A DNA stretch of 64,000 nt from Enoplolaimus lenunculus (taxonomy: Eukaryota; Nematoda; Enoplea; Enoplida; Thoracostomopsidae): assembly GCA_030248215.1 (NCBI GenBank), contig JASANG010002028.1, positions 149,758-213,757 on the forward strand, given 5' to 3'. A program made the translations under genes and the position numbers. Of the stretch, positions 45,959 through 57,118 are shown piece after piece. The notes below the pieces were generated by a model. It saw only the letters and a list, made by a program, of their open reading frames with translations, ran no database searches and was not told the origin of the DNA. Each line of letters opens with the position of its first letter. Position 1 is the stretch's first letter.

Positions 45959-46211
45959 CATGAATATTTTCTATTTCCCCTGAGACCTACTTTTATGCTA
46001 GGTTTCGAACTCCAGTGAGCGGAGTGGGAGGCGTATACCATCACCACTCAGCGATAGGAGCTTGACGCTCGAGCCCGAGGGGGCTCTCACGTCTTGTGGT
46101 GATTTAGTAATATGTATACGTGTTGCAATTGTTAAACACGGAGCGATATATATTATTTAACGTATATACACTGCGCTGAGTTGCCTACAGGCAACTCTAT
46201 GTGAGAAGGGG
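45959..46211 (-). mobile_element. piggyBac-like MITE carrying a tRNA-like segment (reverse)
   Basis: CCCTTTCTCACATGAATATT faces TATGTGAGAAGGGG. TTAA follows at 46212-46215; the left flank is ATAA, one change from TTAA. On the minus strand the A-box-like and B-box-like stretches occupy about 46038-46056 and 46001-46013, in the same arrangement as the 19024 copy. Confidence 0.75.
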
Positions 46212-46219
46212 TTAAATGC

Positions 46220-47100
46220 ATCATCTATCAGTAAACCTACAACTGTTAGCTAAGAAACCACTCTGTGAAGCTTAATTATTAACCAGTCCAACGATACTTT
46301 TATGTTAAACTAAATTTCGCCATTGGCACAAACAGACAGGCGTTTGAAGACACACACTCGTGGCCGCGGTAAAATACTTATGCGATATCCCAGACGCCCA
46401 AACGTTTAGACTATTCGAATTTGTAAAAAAGTTAAAACACTATTTACACTCGATATCTAAACTTCGAATGGTTTATGTTTCCACGCAAATGTTGTTGTTC
46501 AAACGGCAAAAATCGAAGCGGTGCCGACACGGCTGATTGTCGTTTTACGCTAAACCTTGAATAATGAATTATCCCATGAAAATTTTTAATCCACCATATT
46601 TGCCTCAAACTGTAACAACAATTATTGTACAGATGATTAAAATAGTATATTTAAAATATAATTATATATATATTTATATATATATATATTTATATATATG
46701 TATATATTGTATAAATATATTTTTAAAATTATATACGTAGTCCCCAAGGTAGTGGGGCCGCATTTTGTACAGAGAGAAAGAGCGAGGGTATCGATAGAAA
46801 AATATTACGATGGTTTCAAAACTGGGGGGTCATTAATCTTCGTCAGTCAACTGTCACCCGCGTATATAAATTTGCACGCAGCTCCCAAAATGTTTGTGCG
46901 CGCCACATACAGTGCGTACAACTGTGACTAACGAATAGCTCGCGTATAGTTTGGCTGATTTTATTTATTATGGTTGCAGGCGAGGCAGGCGTTTTGACAA
47001 TTATTTAAAAATATTTTTCGTATTTGGTATAACTTAAAGAATGTTCATTATTTTTTTAAATATACATGCTATTCTCTTCCAGATCACTTGTTTACTGGAA
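46220..47100. other. No gene recognised; TA-rich tract
   Basis: Mostly AT-rich, with a TATATATT microsatellite at about 46660-46705. No exon or element ends seen. Confidence 0.4.
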
Positions 47101-47103
47101 ACC

Positions 47104-47275
47104 AGCCGGCATGGCGGGCTCATAATAATAGAGGGAGCATGAAGCTCAGCCCCACCCATTCGAAAAATTTTGGACCCCTAGAAAATTTTCAACCATGATT
47201 GTAAGTCAACGAAAACCTTCGCATGCCACTTCTGAAAAATAGCCTCTCCAACAAGGTAAGCTGGGTACGGGCCTG
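47104..47275. mobile_element. CCGTAGCC-family MITE
   Basis: GGCATGGCGGGCTCATAATA at the left, then GAAAATTTTCAACCATGATT then GTAAGTCAACGAAAACC, and AAGCTGGGTACGGGCCTGCG at the right. Confidence 0.55.
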
Positions 47276-47458
47276 CGGTACGGAGATAAATCAGCTTGCC
47301 GTCTAGCTGAAGTCCTGACACATATGACCGGGATAATTTTAAAAATAGAAGTTGTAAAAAGTAAAATTCGAATTGCATACAGCATCAGGTCTTCTAACCG
47401 GCTAGCTTCAATGAAACGGTTCTTCGGGTTCTTGGACCAGTATGATTCGTATCATGCG

Positions 47459-47600
47459 GATCCGTAGCCAATAGCCAAAGGGGGCCAGGGGGGCTCAGCC
47501 CCCTGGAAGAATTTTGGCTCCCTTAAGGCAAATATTAACCTTGGTCGTAAACGTCATCGAATACCCTTGTATCCCCCTGAAAAAATTTTAGCCCTGTCAT
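47459..47600. mobile_element. CCGTAGCC-family MITE, right-truncated
   Basis: GGATCCGTAGCCAATAGCC, then GGGGGGCTCAGCCCCCTGG and TATTAACCTTGGTCGTAAAC. It runs into a GGGTGTAA-family element (to 47762). Confidence 0.5.
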
Positions 47601-47762
47601 ATTCATCCAAAATCTTAAGAATCTCGGTGCATCGGCCGTTTTGTCTTCAAAATTTAGAAGGCCCGGTGAACATTTGCAATACATATTTTAAATTTATATA
47701 CTTCAATATCCGTTGTTCATTTCCGTTTCCGTTATTTCGATCACTATCCGTTTACACCCTAG
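47600..47762. mobile_element. GGGTGTAA-family MITE, reverse copy
   Basis: TCTCGGTGCATCGGCC, then ATATACTTCAATATCCGTTG, then TCCGTTTCCGTTATTTCG and CCGTTTACACCCTAG. Confidence 0.45.
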
Positions 47763-47999
47763 CAATGGCAAGTAGTCAGCTTAAAGCGTTCAGCAAGACC
47801 ATAGCAATATTACGAGAGGCATGCGGTTGGAATATCAAGCTTACCAAGCGAGACTAAAACTCTTCTAGGGGATGCTAAAATATTTGACGGTGGCTGCATT
47901 TCCGTGACCTGAGTCTGGCTAACGACCCGTATGTGTTTGAAATTTATTAAATCAGCTGGCGCTTCTGACATTTTGACGAAACGAGTAAAATAGAGAACT

Positions 48000-48187
48000 T
48001 ATGGAACAGGGTCTGATCGTTTTTCGGTGGGGCTGTAATAGAGTCAGTTAAAGCTTTAGACTAACTTTTTTGCTTAGGCTTAAGCTTAGGCGTAGGAATA
48101 GGACATCCTTACGCTTAATGTTAGGCTTAGGTTTACGCTTAGGAATATGATTATACTATTGTTCCGGCCCTGTTCTATCCATGGTCC
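48000..48187. mobile_element. TTAGGC-core MITE, type C
   Basis: ATGGAACAGGGTCTGATCG faces TTCCGGCCCTGTTCTATCCA then TGG. The AAAGCTTTAGACTAACTTTT module and TTAGGC-like runs are present. Confidence 0.7.
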
Positions 48188-48654
48188 CAAAACGTTGACG
48201 AATCTCTGTTGGCCGAACGAGCTGTTAGTCGAACGCGTATATTAATATTTTCATTTACATTAAGCTAAATATTAACCGTCCAGATATGCAGGCAACCTCC
48301 GACACTTCCAACCTCAACTTTTTCGAGGTGCTTGCGGGCGCATCTGCCTGCCGATCAGCGACGCTTCAGAAGTCTCATCACAAACCCAAACCCCGCACCA
48401 GCGGCAAAATCGATCAATTTCACAAAATGTGACAGTTTGACGTCAAAATTTGCTTAGCTACGCTATTGAAACCAACATGCGCCGACGACGAGAGATGGAC
48501 GTTTTTCCACAGTAGGACGCCGCTGCTGTATCGTTCCCATAAAACCAAAGCGAACGCTCGATGTTTGGTCGAATGGCACAAAAGTTTAAAATTTTCCAAA
48601 ATGTCTTAATCAAACAAAAGTCAGCCAATGCGTGATTGACCGATTACATATATA

Positions 48655-48915
48655 TAACTATATATACATACATACATACTTATATATATTTTTTATTTGT
48701 TTATTTATATATATTTATATATAATGTTTATGTATCTTTATAGATATAAATGAATATATATACATATATATATAATATTTATTTATTTGTTTATTTATAT
48801 ATTTATATATAATGTTTATGTATTTTAATATAGATATAAATGTAAACAGATATAATTAGACAAAAGAATAGGTATATACACACATATATACATATATACA
48901 TATATATATAAACCA
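48655..48915. repeat. TATATA/TTTAT low-complexity tract with an internal duplication
   Basis: ATATAATGTTTATGTATCTT (48718) recurs as ATATAATGTTTATGTATTTT about 94 bases on, each followed by ATAGATATAAATG. The whole tract is TA-rich. Confidence 0.7.
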
Positions 48916-49516
48916 AATCACGATTTTAGAAATGCCAAAAATTAAGATTCTGATTGGTTGCGCAGTGCAATCTCAACTATTCGGTCAACGTCAAACTGTC
49001 ACAAATGCTACTGTTGCGATACACTGATACCAAACGACGTCTGTGATATTTTGGTTTTTGAAAGTTTGGGGCTTAATATTTTTGAGGCTCAAACTCTTGG
49101 GTCCACGTTTGACTCAATCTATATTGAATACCTTCCTGCAAGACGATTTGGTTTTGTGGAATTGCGAGGATTTTGTGGCAAATATATTATAGTATGAACA
49201 GTTACGCATGGTGTTGTCGGCAGAAGTGCTAAGATCAAGCTCGTAGCCAGCTCACCTTGCTGGGGTTAGCTAAAAATTCTGGAAGGGGCCAGTGGCGCAA
49301 GAACCAAAAATGCGTGTTTAGTGGCGGATCCAGGATTGCTCGGTGGAGAATCCGAGACAGGTTGGCTGAACCTTTTCCACCTCCGTCCGACGTAGTTCCG
49401 AGACCTGCCTGATTTTTTTCTCACATACTCACAAACTAAATTCAGGATAAAATAGGTTAACGTTAAGCTATGAATCTTTGCGTGCAAACCGTGAGAGTCA
49501 ATAGGATATATTGATT

Positions 49517-49682
49517 CAGGGTCCGCAGCCAACGGGGCGGGGGCAGGGGCTGCTGAGCCCCACAGGAAAAATCCCCCCCTTGGAAAATTTTCAACCTTGC
49601 TTGTAAGTCATTAAAAATCCTTGTATGTCCCGCCTGAAAACTTTTTAGCCCCCCCTGGCAAGGTGCGCTGGCTACGGGCCTG
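49517..49682. mobile_element. CCGTAGCC-family MITE, best-preserved copy
   Basis: CAGGGTCCGCAGCCAACGGG at the left faces GCTGGCTACGGGCCTG at the right. The core reads GAAAATTTTCAACCTTGCTT then GTAAGTCATTAAAAATCC. The end form (CAGG...CCTG) suggests hAT, but no clear 8-bp duplication was found. Confidence 0.7.
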
Positions 49683-50014
49683 AGTGATTCGGACAAAATG
49701 GAACATTAACCGATGGTAAACATGATTTCGTCTTTCTTTATCAAAATTTAATTGGCTCAAGTTTTTGTCCACAGATGTTTGAACCAATAAAATTTTAGCT
49801 ACTTTAGAAACAACTGTAGGACTTTAAGTAAAGTTTATTTCGTTTCATATTGCAAATTCGACGCGAACAACCATCTAAACACAACCTCGCATAGAGACGA
49901 TATCGCGAAAAAGAAATAGAAAAACTACATTTAACCTTGAAATTTTAAGATTATGATTTGTTGTTTTGAAATATGCAAAAAAAACTTGCATTTCCTGATC
50001 CATAGTAGACAGTG

Positions 50015-50153
50015 TATGTAAACAACCGGGACGGAACAGTATTATAAGCATATTCCTAAGCCTAAGCCTTATCCTATGCCGAAGCTTAACCTTAAGCGTA
50101 CTCTATTCTAGTCACACAGACAAACGTTCCGTCCCCTGATCTTTACATGTGCC
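50015..50153. mobile_element. TTAGGC-core MITE, type A, reverse
   Basis: TATGTAAACAACCGGGACGG faces CCGTCCCCTGATCTTTACAT. The CCTAAG core is short. Confidence 0.65.
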
Positions 50154-50212
50154 GCCTGGCAGGAAGTGCCGTTGTGAGTTGTATATTTTCCGAACAAAGC
50201 AGAGACCTCTCG

Positions 50213-51715
50213 ACTCGAGTTAGCCTTAAGCGTAGACTTGGCCAGTCTTATGCGGGGTTCACGTTACCAATTGTGCGCTTGGTACTTGTTTTGTCACGGT
50301 GCCCATGGCGGTACACACTAACTTTTTTGTTACCCATATGGATACCAACAGAAAATAAAATGTTGCACATAGCTAGGTTTTTGAAATATTGACCTACCCA
50401 TATGGGTAGAGTCGTGATGTCTACTCGTAGCCCATATAGATGTCAACATAATACACTTTTAAGCTTGCTTTTTAAAACAGGTCAGTACAGTGAGTTTTGT
50501 TTTACAAGTCTGGTTTAGTCTTTTTTACAATATATCTTTGGAAAAAATCTGAAAAATTACGCAAACTATAAATATTGTTAAAACAAACTCAAGATACCCA
50601 TATGGGTAACAAACCGAAGACTAGCTACCCATAGCTACAAACGTAAGGTAACCATATGGGTTGTAGCTAGCTAGCAACCTATTCATATAAGTTGTTTCTA
50701 CCTACTGCTATGGGTAGGTGACAAAACAGATCCCAAGCGCACAATCGGTAACGTAAACCCCGCATTAGTTTTAGGTATATTTTGAGAATCCGAGCTTAAG
50801 CTCAAAAATGTAAACAAAAACTCGAGTTGGCCTTAAGCGTAGAGGCCAGTCTTAGTTTTAGGTATATTTTGAGGATCCGAGTTTAAGCTCAAAAATGTAA
50901 ACAAAAACTCGAGTTAGCCTTAAGCTTAGACTTGGCCAGTCTTAGTTTTAGGTATATTTTGAGGATCCGAGTTTAAGCTCAAAAATGTAAACAAAAACTC
51001 GAGTTAGCCTTAAGCTTAGACTTGGCCAGTCTTAGTTTTAGGTATATTTTGAGGATCCGAGTTTAAGCTCAAAAATGTAAACAAAAACTCGAGTTAGCCT
51101 TAAGCGTAGACTTGGCCAGTCTTAGTTTTAGGTATATTTTGAGGATCCGAGTTTAAGCTCAAAAATGTAAACAAAAACTCGAGTTAGCCTTAAGCGTAGA
51201 CTTGGCCAGTCTTAGTTTTAGGTATATTTTGAGGATCCGAGTTTAAGCTCAAAAATGTAAACAAAAACTCGAGTTAGCCTTAAGCTTAGACTTGGCCAGT
51301 CTTAGTTTTAGGTATATTTTGAGGATCCGAGTTTAAGCTCAAAAATGTAAACAAAAACTCGAGTTAGCCTTAAGCTTAGACTTGGCCAGTCTTAGTTTTA
51401 GGTATATTTTGAGGATCCGAGTTTAAGCTCAAAAATGTAAACAAAAACTCGAGTTAGCCTTAAGCGTAGACTTGGCCAGTCTTAGTTTTAGGTATATTTT
51501 GAGGATCCGAGTTTAATCTCAAAAGAAACAAAAACTCGAGTTAGCCTTAAGCGTAGACTTGGCCAGTCTTAGTTTTAGGTATATTTTGAGGATCCGAGTT
51601 TAAGCTCAAAAATGTAAACAAAAACTCGAGTTAGCCTTAAGCGTAGACTTGGCCAGTCTTAGTTTTAGGTATACTTTGAGGATCCGAGTTTAAGCTCAAA
51701 AATGTAAACAAAAAC
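50213..51715 (+). repeat. 90-bp minisatellite, about 11 copies, split by a Harbinger-like MITE
   Basis: CTTAGTTTTAGGTATATTTT begins at 50851, 50941, 51031, 51121, 51211, 51301, 51391, 51481, 51568 and 51658, period 90 (one unit 87). An earlier unit is cut in two by the element at 50251-50764. Units contain CTCGAGTTAGCCTTAAGC and differ mainly at GCGTAG versus GCTTAG, so recent homogenisation is likely. Confidence 0.95.
50251..50764. mobile_element. PIF/Harbinger-like MITE with TTA target duplication
   Basis: TGCGGGGTTCACGTTACCAA then TTGTGCGCTTGG faces CCAAGCGCACAATCGGTAAC then GTAAACCCCGCA. TTA flanks both sides (50248-50250 and 50765-50767), and removing one TTA restores the minisatellite unit. 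The inside repeats CTACCCATATGGGTAG-type palindromes. It is 514 bp with no transposase. Confidence 0.85.
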
Positions 51716-53580
51716 GCACACACTGGTTCATGAAAATAAGCATTATTCCCGCGGGGTGAACTTTGATTATTTACTGGTATGATGTAAAAGCCGTATTCGA
51801 GTTGTGTATCGCGACTATCACCACATTGTAGGTTTTCAAACCAGTGAAGCGCAGGAAACTAAACTCAGAAACTGTATAACTGTGGTCAAATCAAATGTGA
51901 AAAATGTGCCAATTGTTCAAGATTACCATTTTTTGGTTGAATAGCTACAAAACTATCAGTAACTGCTGATGGATGCTATACACATTTGCGAATATGGATC
52001 CTAATTCGTCACAATTCTCGGATAGGATAGACATTCACCTGGCCCTCATAGGCCGCTAGCGGATCCGTATTGGGGGCAGTTGACGTACGTTTCCTTCCGT
52101 CAGACTATTTTTTGTGATAGGAATATTAATAATAATGATCCATCCTTACAATTTTTGCCTTCAGAAAATTGGCACATATATTGCATACAGTATAACTTGC
52201 GTTTCATAACTTTTGCCAGCCCGTGCTTGCCGTCAAAAAATTCTAGATCCACCGCTGGATACGGATTCCCTATCCTCGCTACCACAGTCTCATTGAGATG
52301 CAGGGGGGGGTCAAAATATTTTTTGTTTACAATACGTACGCAACATGCTGAATAAAATGCAAAACGAGCGACTAAGAGCGTGGCATAGCGTAGTTTTTGA
52401 TTTATGACCCACGTTGATGGTAATTTATTTTTGTCACAATATTGTGTACTCTGTATCCCGTTCAGTGTATGTAATTGTGTGTCGTTACAGAGGCGTAGCC
52501 AGCACATTGGCCCGTGAGGGCGTCATTTAATATATAAAACACCCTTTTTTCCACCTGTACGACCCAGAAGATTATTCTATTACAGCCTGTTAAAAGTGCT
52601 TTTTTTCTTGTCTCCCCAGAAATTTCCAAAAGGAATATATCTGTCTTGCTAACCGTGACACGTCCCTGTATTTATTGCGTGACGTATGTAAATATATCAA
52701 ATGTGGTGGGAGTGTATTCGTCGAGTTGTTACAAGCATTTATTGTAGAAATATAATTTTACCCGTCTGTTGTTCCATTGGGCGGGGGGCAGTGGTGGGTC
52801 CGAAACAAGGGTCGAACCGTGCCCTTTAATTCAAAGAAAAGGGGTTATGGAAGTGGCAGGACTTCGATTCCACATAACTTCTGCAAAAATTGTGAAAGGC
52901 ATGGCATGAAAGTGCATAATGTGACTGTCCTGATGGATCATGTTAATCATAGGGGCCTGTCCACTAAACCTAATGTCTGAAACTGGAATCCTAGTCATGA
53001 TCATAAGCCTACTAATCCTCCCAAACTGTAACCTCCACCGAGCTTCCTGTCTACCAGTGGGCACAGCGCAGGAAACTGAACGCCAACATTTCGCAGGCGA
53101 CTGAAAGCAGTATTCTGAAGGATAAGGACCTACTTCTTATTACCCCCTGTTATTCGAGTCATTACAGTACATCTTTGGCATCAAAATTCAAAAACTTTAT
53201 TGCGTCGTAACTTATTAGTACACATTAATACAATTACTACTTCAGAGCCGTAGTCAGTAAAACAAAAATTATGTCCGGCCGAAGCTTCAGTATATGGACA
53301 CTATAAAGGTAACCGGTCGAGCAAAGCGAGTTAGAATCCAGACGCAATTTTAGTACTATACCAATACAAAATTATAGCTATATTGATTTGTTCGTATACA
53401 TCTAAAACAAGAAAACAACCATCTCAACAGTTTTAACCAAAGCCTACCCCCTTGAACCTATGCGTAAACCTAGGCATAGGTGTAAGCACAAGCCTAAACA
53501 TGTGTCTAATCGTAAACCTAAGCCACCGAGCATTACAGTCAATCTGGTCAGCCAATTTTCCAGCGGCAAACCCGATAACT
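51716..53580. other. No confident gene; scattered repeat ends
   Basis: It contains a GGTGATAGGT-family MITE (about 51806-52014), a CGCTAGCGGATCCG end near 52050, a solo GGCGTAGCCAGC end near 52490, a CTGTAGTGACC-family right end near 53138-53167, and CCTAAG variants at 53440-53530. A Cys/His-containing open frame at 52777-52980 is not assigned. Confidence 0.4.
51806..52014. mobile_element. GGTGATAGGT-family MITE
   Basis: CGCGACTATCACCACATTGT at the left, AATCAAATGTGAAAAATGTG in the middle, and CACATTTGCGAATATGGATC at the right. The interior matches 58855-59031. Confidence 0.45.
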
Positions 53581-53585
53581 TACAT

Positions 53586-53783
53586 GGCCCATGTATAGAA
53601 CAGGGCCGAATCGTTTTCCGGAGGGGCTATAATACAGTCAGTTTAAGCTTTAGACTAATTTTTTCGCTTAGGTTTAGCCTTAGGCTTATGCTTAGGAATA
53701 GGCTCATCCATACGCTTAGGCTTAGGTTTAGGCTTAGGAATATGCTTATACTACTGTTCCGGCCCTGTTCTATACAATGGACC
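53586..53783. mobile_element. TTAGGC-core MITE, type C, well preserved
   Basis: GGCCCATGTATAGAACAGGG faces GGCCCTGTTCTATACAATGG. TTTAAGCTTTAGACTAATTT and two TTAGGC-type runs lie between. A longer open frame crossing this element is a by-product. Confidence 0.8.
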
Positions 53784-53908
53784 ACTTACATGGGCCCTGC
53801 TAAGAGTTCTAAACTCCGTTCTGTCACATCCCCGCTTGGTACAAAATGTTCTAAACTCTTACTGCTAGGTATTATCCACCCCCAGCGACTTTACCCGAAG
53901 ATTGCATA

Positions 53909-53946
53909 TGCGAGAGAGAGAGAGAAAGAGAGAGAACGAGAACGTT
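53909..53946 (+). repeat. (GA)n microsatellite
   Basis: GCGAGAGAGAGAGAAAGAGA followed by GAGAACGAGAACG. Confidence 0.8.
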
Positions 53947-54594
53947 AAGATTTATTACCCACGTCACTTAGTTTCACCGCGGACAATTTTTCATTTTTCA
54001 GACCCATGCTATATTATATATATATATACGGTTGCATTTATTTATTGATGTTTCGTTGTATGTTGTTGCACTAATATAGATGATAGGTTAAACGTATAGA
54101 CGTAGAGTCCTTCGGGTCGCTAAATGTCTAAGAAATTGCAGAATTGCACGAATTGCACGCTGCACTTTTGCTTCAAAGCAACAGCCAGTGATGTATAATC
54201 GTGGCGGGTTTGAAATTTTGATATGAAATTTGGAAACAAAAATAACTAAAGAGCCTATTTGAAAAATGTAATATTGTTCCGGAACTGAAAATTTAATAAC
54301 TGAATAAGTTTGAATTACACCCGGAACTTCCTTCATATCCGGATGTCGAAAAGCTCAAGTTTCTTTTAGAGTATGTTTTCAGTGCGGAAACACCGGTATC
54401 GCACCCAAAATTGTCGCCTCATATTTTGTATTCTGAAACTCGTTGACTCAACAGTTTGTCGTTCGTCATTGTATGCTTAGGCTTAGGCTTAGATTAGTAT
54501 TCGGATTATGCTTAGGATTATGGAACACTGTCGAAAAAAGTTGACGGCTGCGAACTGTAGTAGCTTTGACACTGTGTATTAAAATTGTAATAAT

Positions 54595-54660
54595 CCTAAT
54601 AATAATAATAGCAATAACAATAATAATAATAATAATGACAATAATAATAATAATAAAGTA
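54595..54660 (+). repeat. (AAT)n microsatellite
   Basis: CCTAATAATAATAATAGCAA and further AATAAT units with CAA/ACA interruptions. Confidence 0.85.
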
Positions 54661-54720
54661 AATAATAAACAGCTATCGCTACTTTTTCTCAATAGAGAGC
54701 TGTTTGTGGCTTAAAATAGT

Positions 54721-54817
54721 GGGCCCATGTAAAGATCAGGACAGAACGTTTTTCTGTGAATCTAATAGAGTAAGCTTAAACTAGAAAACCGTTGCTCCCC
54801 TAATTTTTACATGGGCC
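54721..54817. mobile_element. TTAGGC-family MITE, type A ends, no hexamer core
   Basis: GGGCCCATGTAAAGATCAGG faces CCCCTAATTTTTACATGGGC. Only AGTAAGCTTAAACTAG remains of the inner module. At 97 bp it is the shortest copy here, with both ends but no TTAGGC units. Confidence 0.75.
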
Positions 54818-55315
54818 GCTGAAACCATGAGTTTTGGTTTCGCGAAAATTACTACAACTAAGACGTTTTAATTAAGGTTTATGAGCTTTTACCGGCACAT
54901 TTCAATACGCAATTTATGTTTCTGAATATGCCCATTTCAATGCGTTACTTCGTTTCTTTCTGACCATACAATAGTTTCAATTTATGGCCAACACCCGTCC
55001 GTAAACGCATGAGCGTTTACCGTAATCCGTCAATCTCTGAGCGAAGTCAACTTTTCTAACAAATTTCACCCTCAGACGAATGGACGCTTCGTTTCCTTTA
55101 TCCCATTTGAAATTCAACCTGTTTTGCTGGCTGCGGAAACAGCCAAAATCTCCAGCCGTCACGGAGATTAGTTACTTTGACCGTATTAGATGTCAATCAC
55201 AATAGTCAAGCTTCGGTGCGGATAATTGCATAAAAACGCAATAAATGTTTATGGCGTTGCGTGCAGTTGCAATCAAACAAATGTTGCAAGTTTTGCTTTT
55301 CTACTGCAATTTACA

Positions 55316-55344
55316 ATATATATACACATATATACATATATATA

Positions 55345-55420
<76 letters not shown>
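55316..55420. repeat. (TA)n microsatellite
   Basis: About 105 bases of nearly pure TATATA. The open frames rich in Ile-Tyr on both strands are by-products. Confidence 0.95.
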
Positions 55421-55748
55421 GAGTGTCTATATATGGGTGTATATAATGCAGTTTTTTGCAACATTTTCGTTTTACTAATTGCAACAAAATAATTAATCGC
55501 TTTGCAAATCGTTTATAATTCCAAAGTACGTTTTTTATCGTTGTGTATTCTTGTAGACATGTGATAGTATTCTCGACTGTTGGGTAGCACCTGTCTACAG
55601 TTGAACAGACGTTCAAAACAAGCTAATTCTGAAAGCTACGAAACAGAAATTCTATCAAGGTACAGGGTAAGTTTAATGCGAAAATTGTGCTGAATTTGAA
55701 AGCCCGACATTCCTCAGTTTAAAAGTTACACGATCTATCACCAAGTAG

Positions 55749-55957
55749 ACTGCAAGAATGGTGAGTCAAATTCACTCTCTGAAACAGGCTTTTCCGGTCT
55801 ACACAAACTGAGTCAACTTCGACTCAGCGTGAGTCAAATCTGACTCACTCGAGTCGCTCAATGAGTCGAATTTGACTCTGGCAGAGTTGAACTTGGCTCA
55901 GTTGTCTGGAAATGCCTGTTTCGGAAAGAGTCAATTTGACTCACCATATTTTGCAGT
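55749..55957. mobile_element. AP-1-site MITE, five exact TGAGTCA sites
   Basis: ACTGCAAGAATGGTGAGTCA faces TTGACTCACCATATTTTGCA, with TA close to each end. Exact TGAGTCA/TGACTCA occurs at least five times, including GTGAGTCAAATCTGACTCAC. Confidence 0.75.
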
Positions 55958-55979
55958 AGAGTAAAGGAGCTGCACACAT

Positions 55980-57118
55980 TTGAGCGTACGAGCAAACGTG
56001 CAATAAGTAAAAAGTAGATATTAATTATAAGATTCTTGTATTTAAGTAACCAAAAAGATTACTCAACCAAATGTACCACGTTTGGGCTGGTTGACCCAAA
56101 AAAATAAGCTTCATCATGAACAGCTTAGGAACATAGCGTAAATAATGTGTTGTTGTGTTTTTAATGTTGTATTAATTAGTTTTTGAAGCTGAAATTGTTT
56201 TTCAATCATGGACTTTAAGTATACTTTAACGCATGGCATTGCAAAATCTTATTTTTGAGCAGTGGGTTACGCTCATGCGAAAGTTTTTTTTTGACAGAAC
56301 CCCGTTTCTACCAACAGGTGTGGATGCATATGGCGGTACGGAGCGCCCGGGATCAGAAAATTTGTTCGGATAAACGGTGAAGATATATTTTTAGATCTGC
56401 AGTGCTTGGCATTTCTACATTCACAAAGATTTACCTTCTACGCTATAAAACAACATTTGGTATTATGATTTATCGCTAAAATTGCGTTTGCTTACTCGTT
56501 CCATTTTGGTCACCGTTACTGTTTCACTCTGTTCCTATATTCCAAGCGCGTTTCCGCGTCACAAATGTCTGTATCCGCCACTATCCACCACGGGTTCAAG
56601 TTCCTTAAGCATAGACATTACCTCACGTTGTCCCGTACAATCTTGGGAACCAATATAAAGAAAAACCACGACGAATATCCCGCAAATAATTGACGTTTCA
56701 AATTTATTATTTAAAACGGTTTAATTAATATATTTCAAAAAATGATTTCCTATTTTAGTATTTTCTATTGTCCATTACACTGATTTAGGCAATTTATTCG
56801 AATCTAAAATTGAGATTGATTAGAGATTAAAAGACAAACGATTGCAGTCCTTATTTGACCTCTTGGGATTGGTTGTCTCTTATTACAAAAAAAACTATAT
56901 ACAATCTAACAAAAACAACAACGACAATGATTGATATTACTACGTTTTGCTTGTTTGATTTGCATATTTGTTGCTATTTTTTGGACGGTCATGTTTGACG
57001 CTGTTCTAAAGCACAGCGCTGAGCAACCTGCAAAATACTCGCTGCAAAAAGTAATATTTGGAGCATTGAATATATAGATTCTTTTTTCAGCAATTGATCT
57101 GTTTGGCTAATTCTTGTA
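55980..57118. other. No gene recognised
   Basis: AT-rich. Near 56460-56500 AATCGCGTTTGC-like sequence (CTAAAATTGCGTTTGCTTAC) is shared with 26325, 33905, 35500 and 53340, which suggests another dispersed family whose ends I could not define. Confidence 0.35.

Noticed and set aside
52777-52980. Cys/His-containing open frame (FCKNCERHGMKVH) that recalls a retroelement zinc knuckle
   Set aside because: The spacing does not fit the CCHC pattern and no other retroelement parts or terminal repeats were found nearby, so no fossil element is called.
53460-53948. 162-codon plus-strand open frame
   Set aside because: It runs through CCTAAG remnants, a complete type C MITE and a GA microsatellite, so it cannot be one conserved protein.
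55245-55616. Ile/Tyr-rich open frames on both strands
   Set aside because: Translation of a TA microsatellite.
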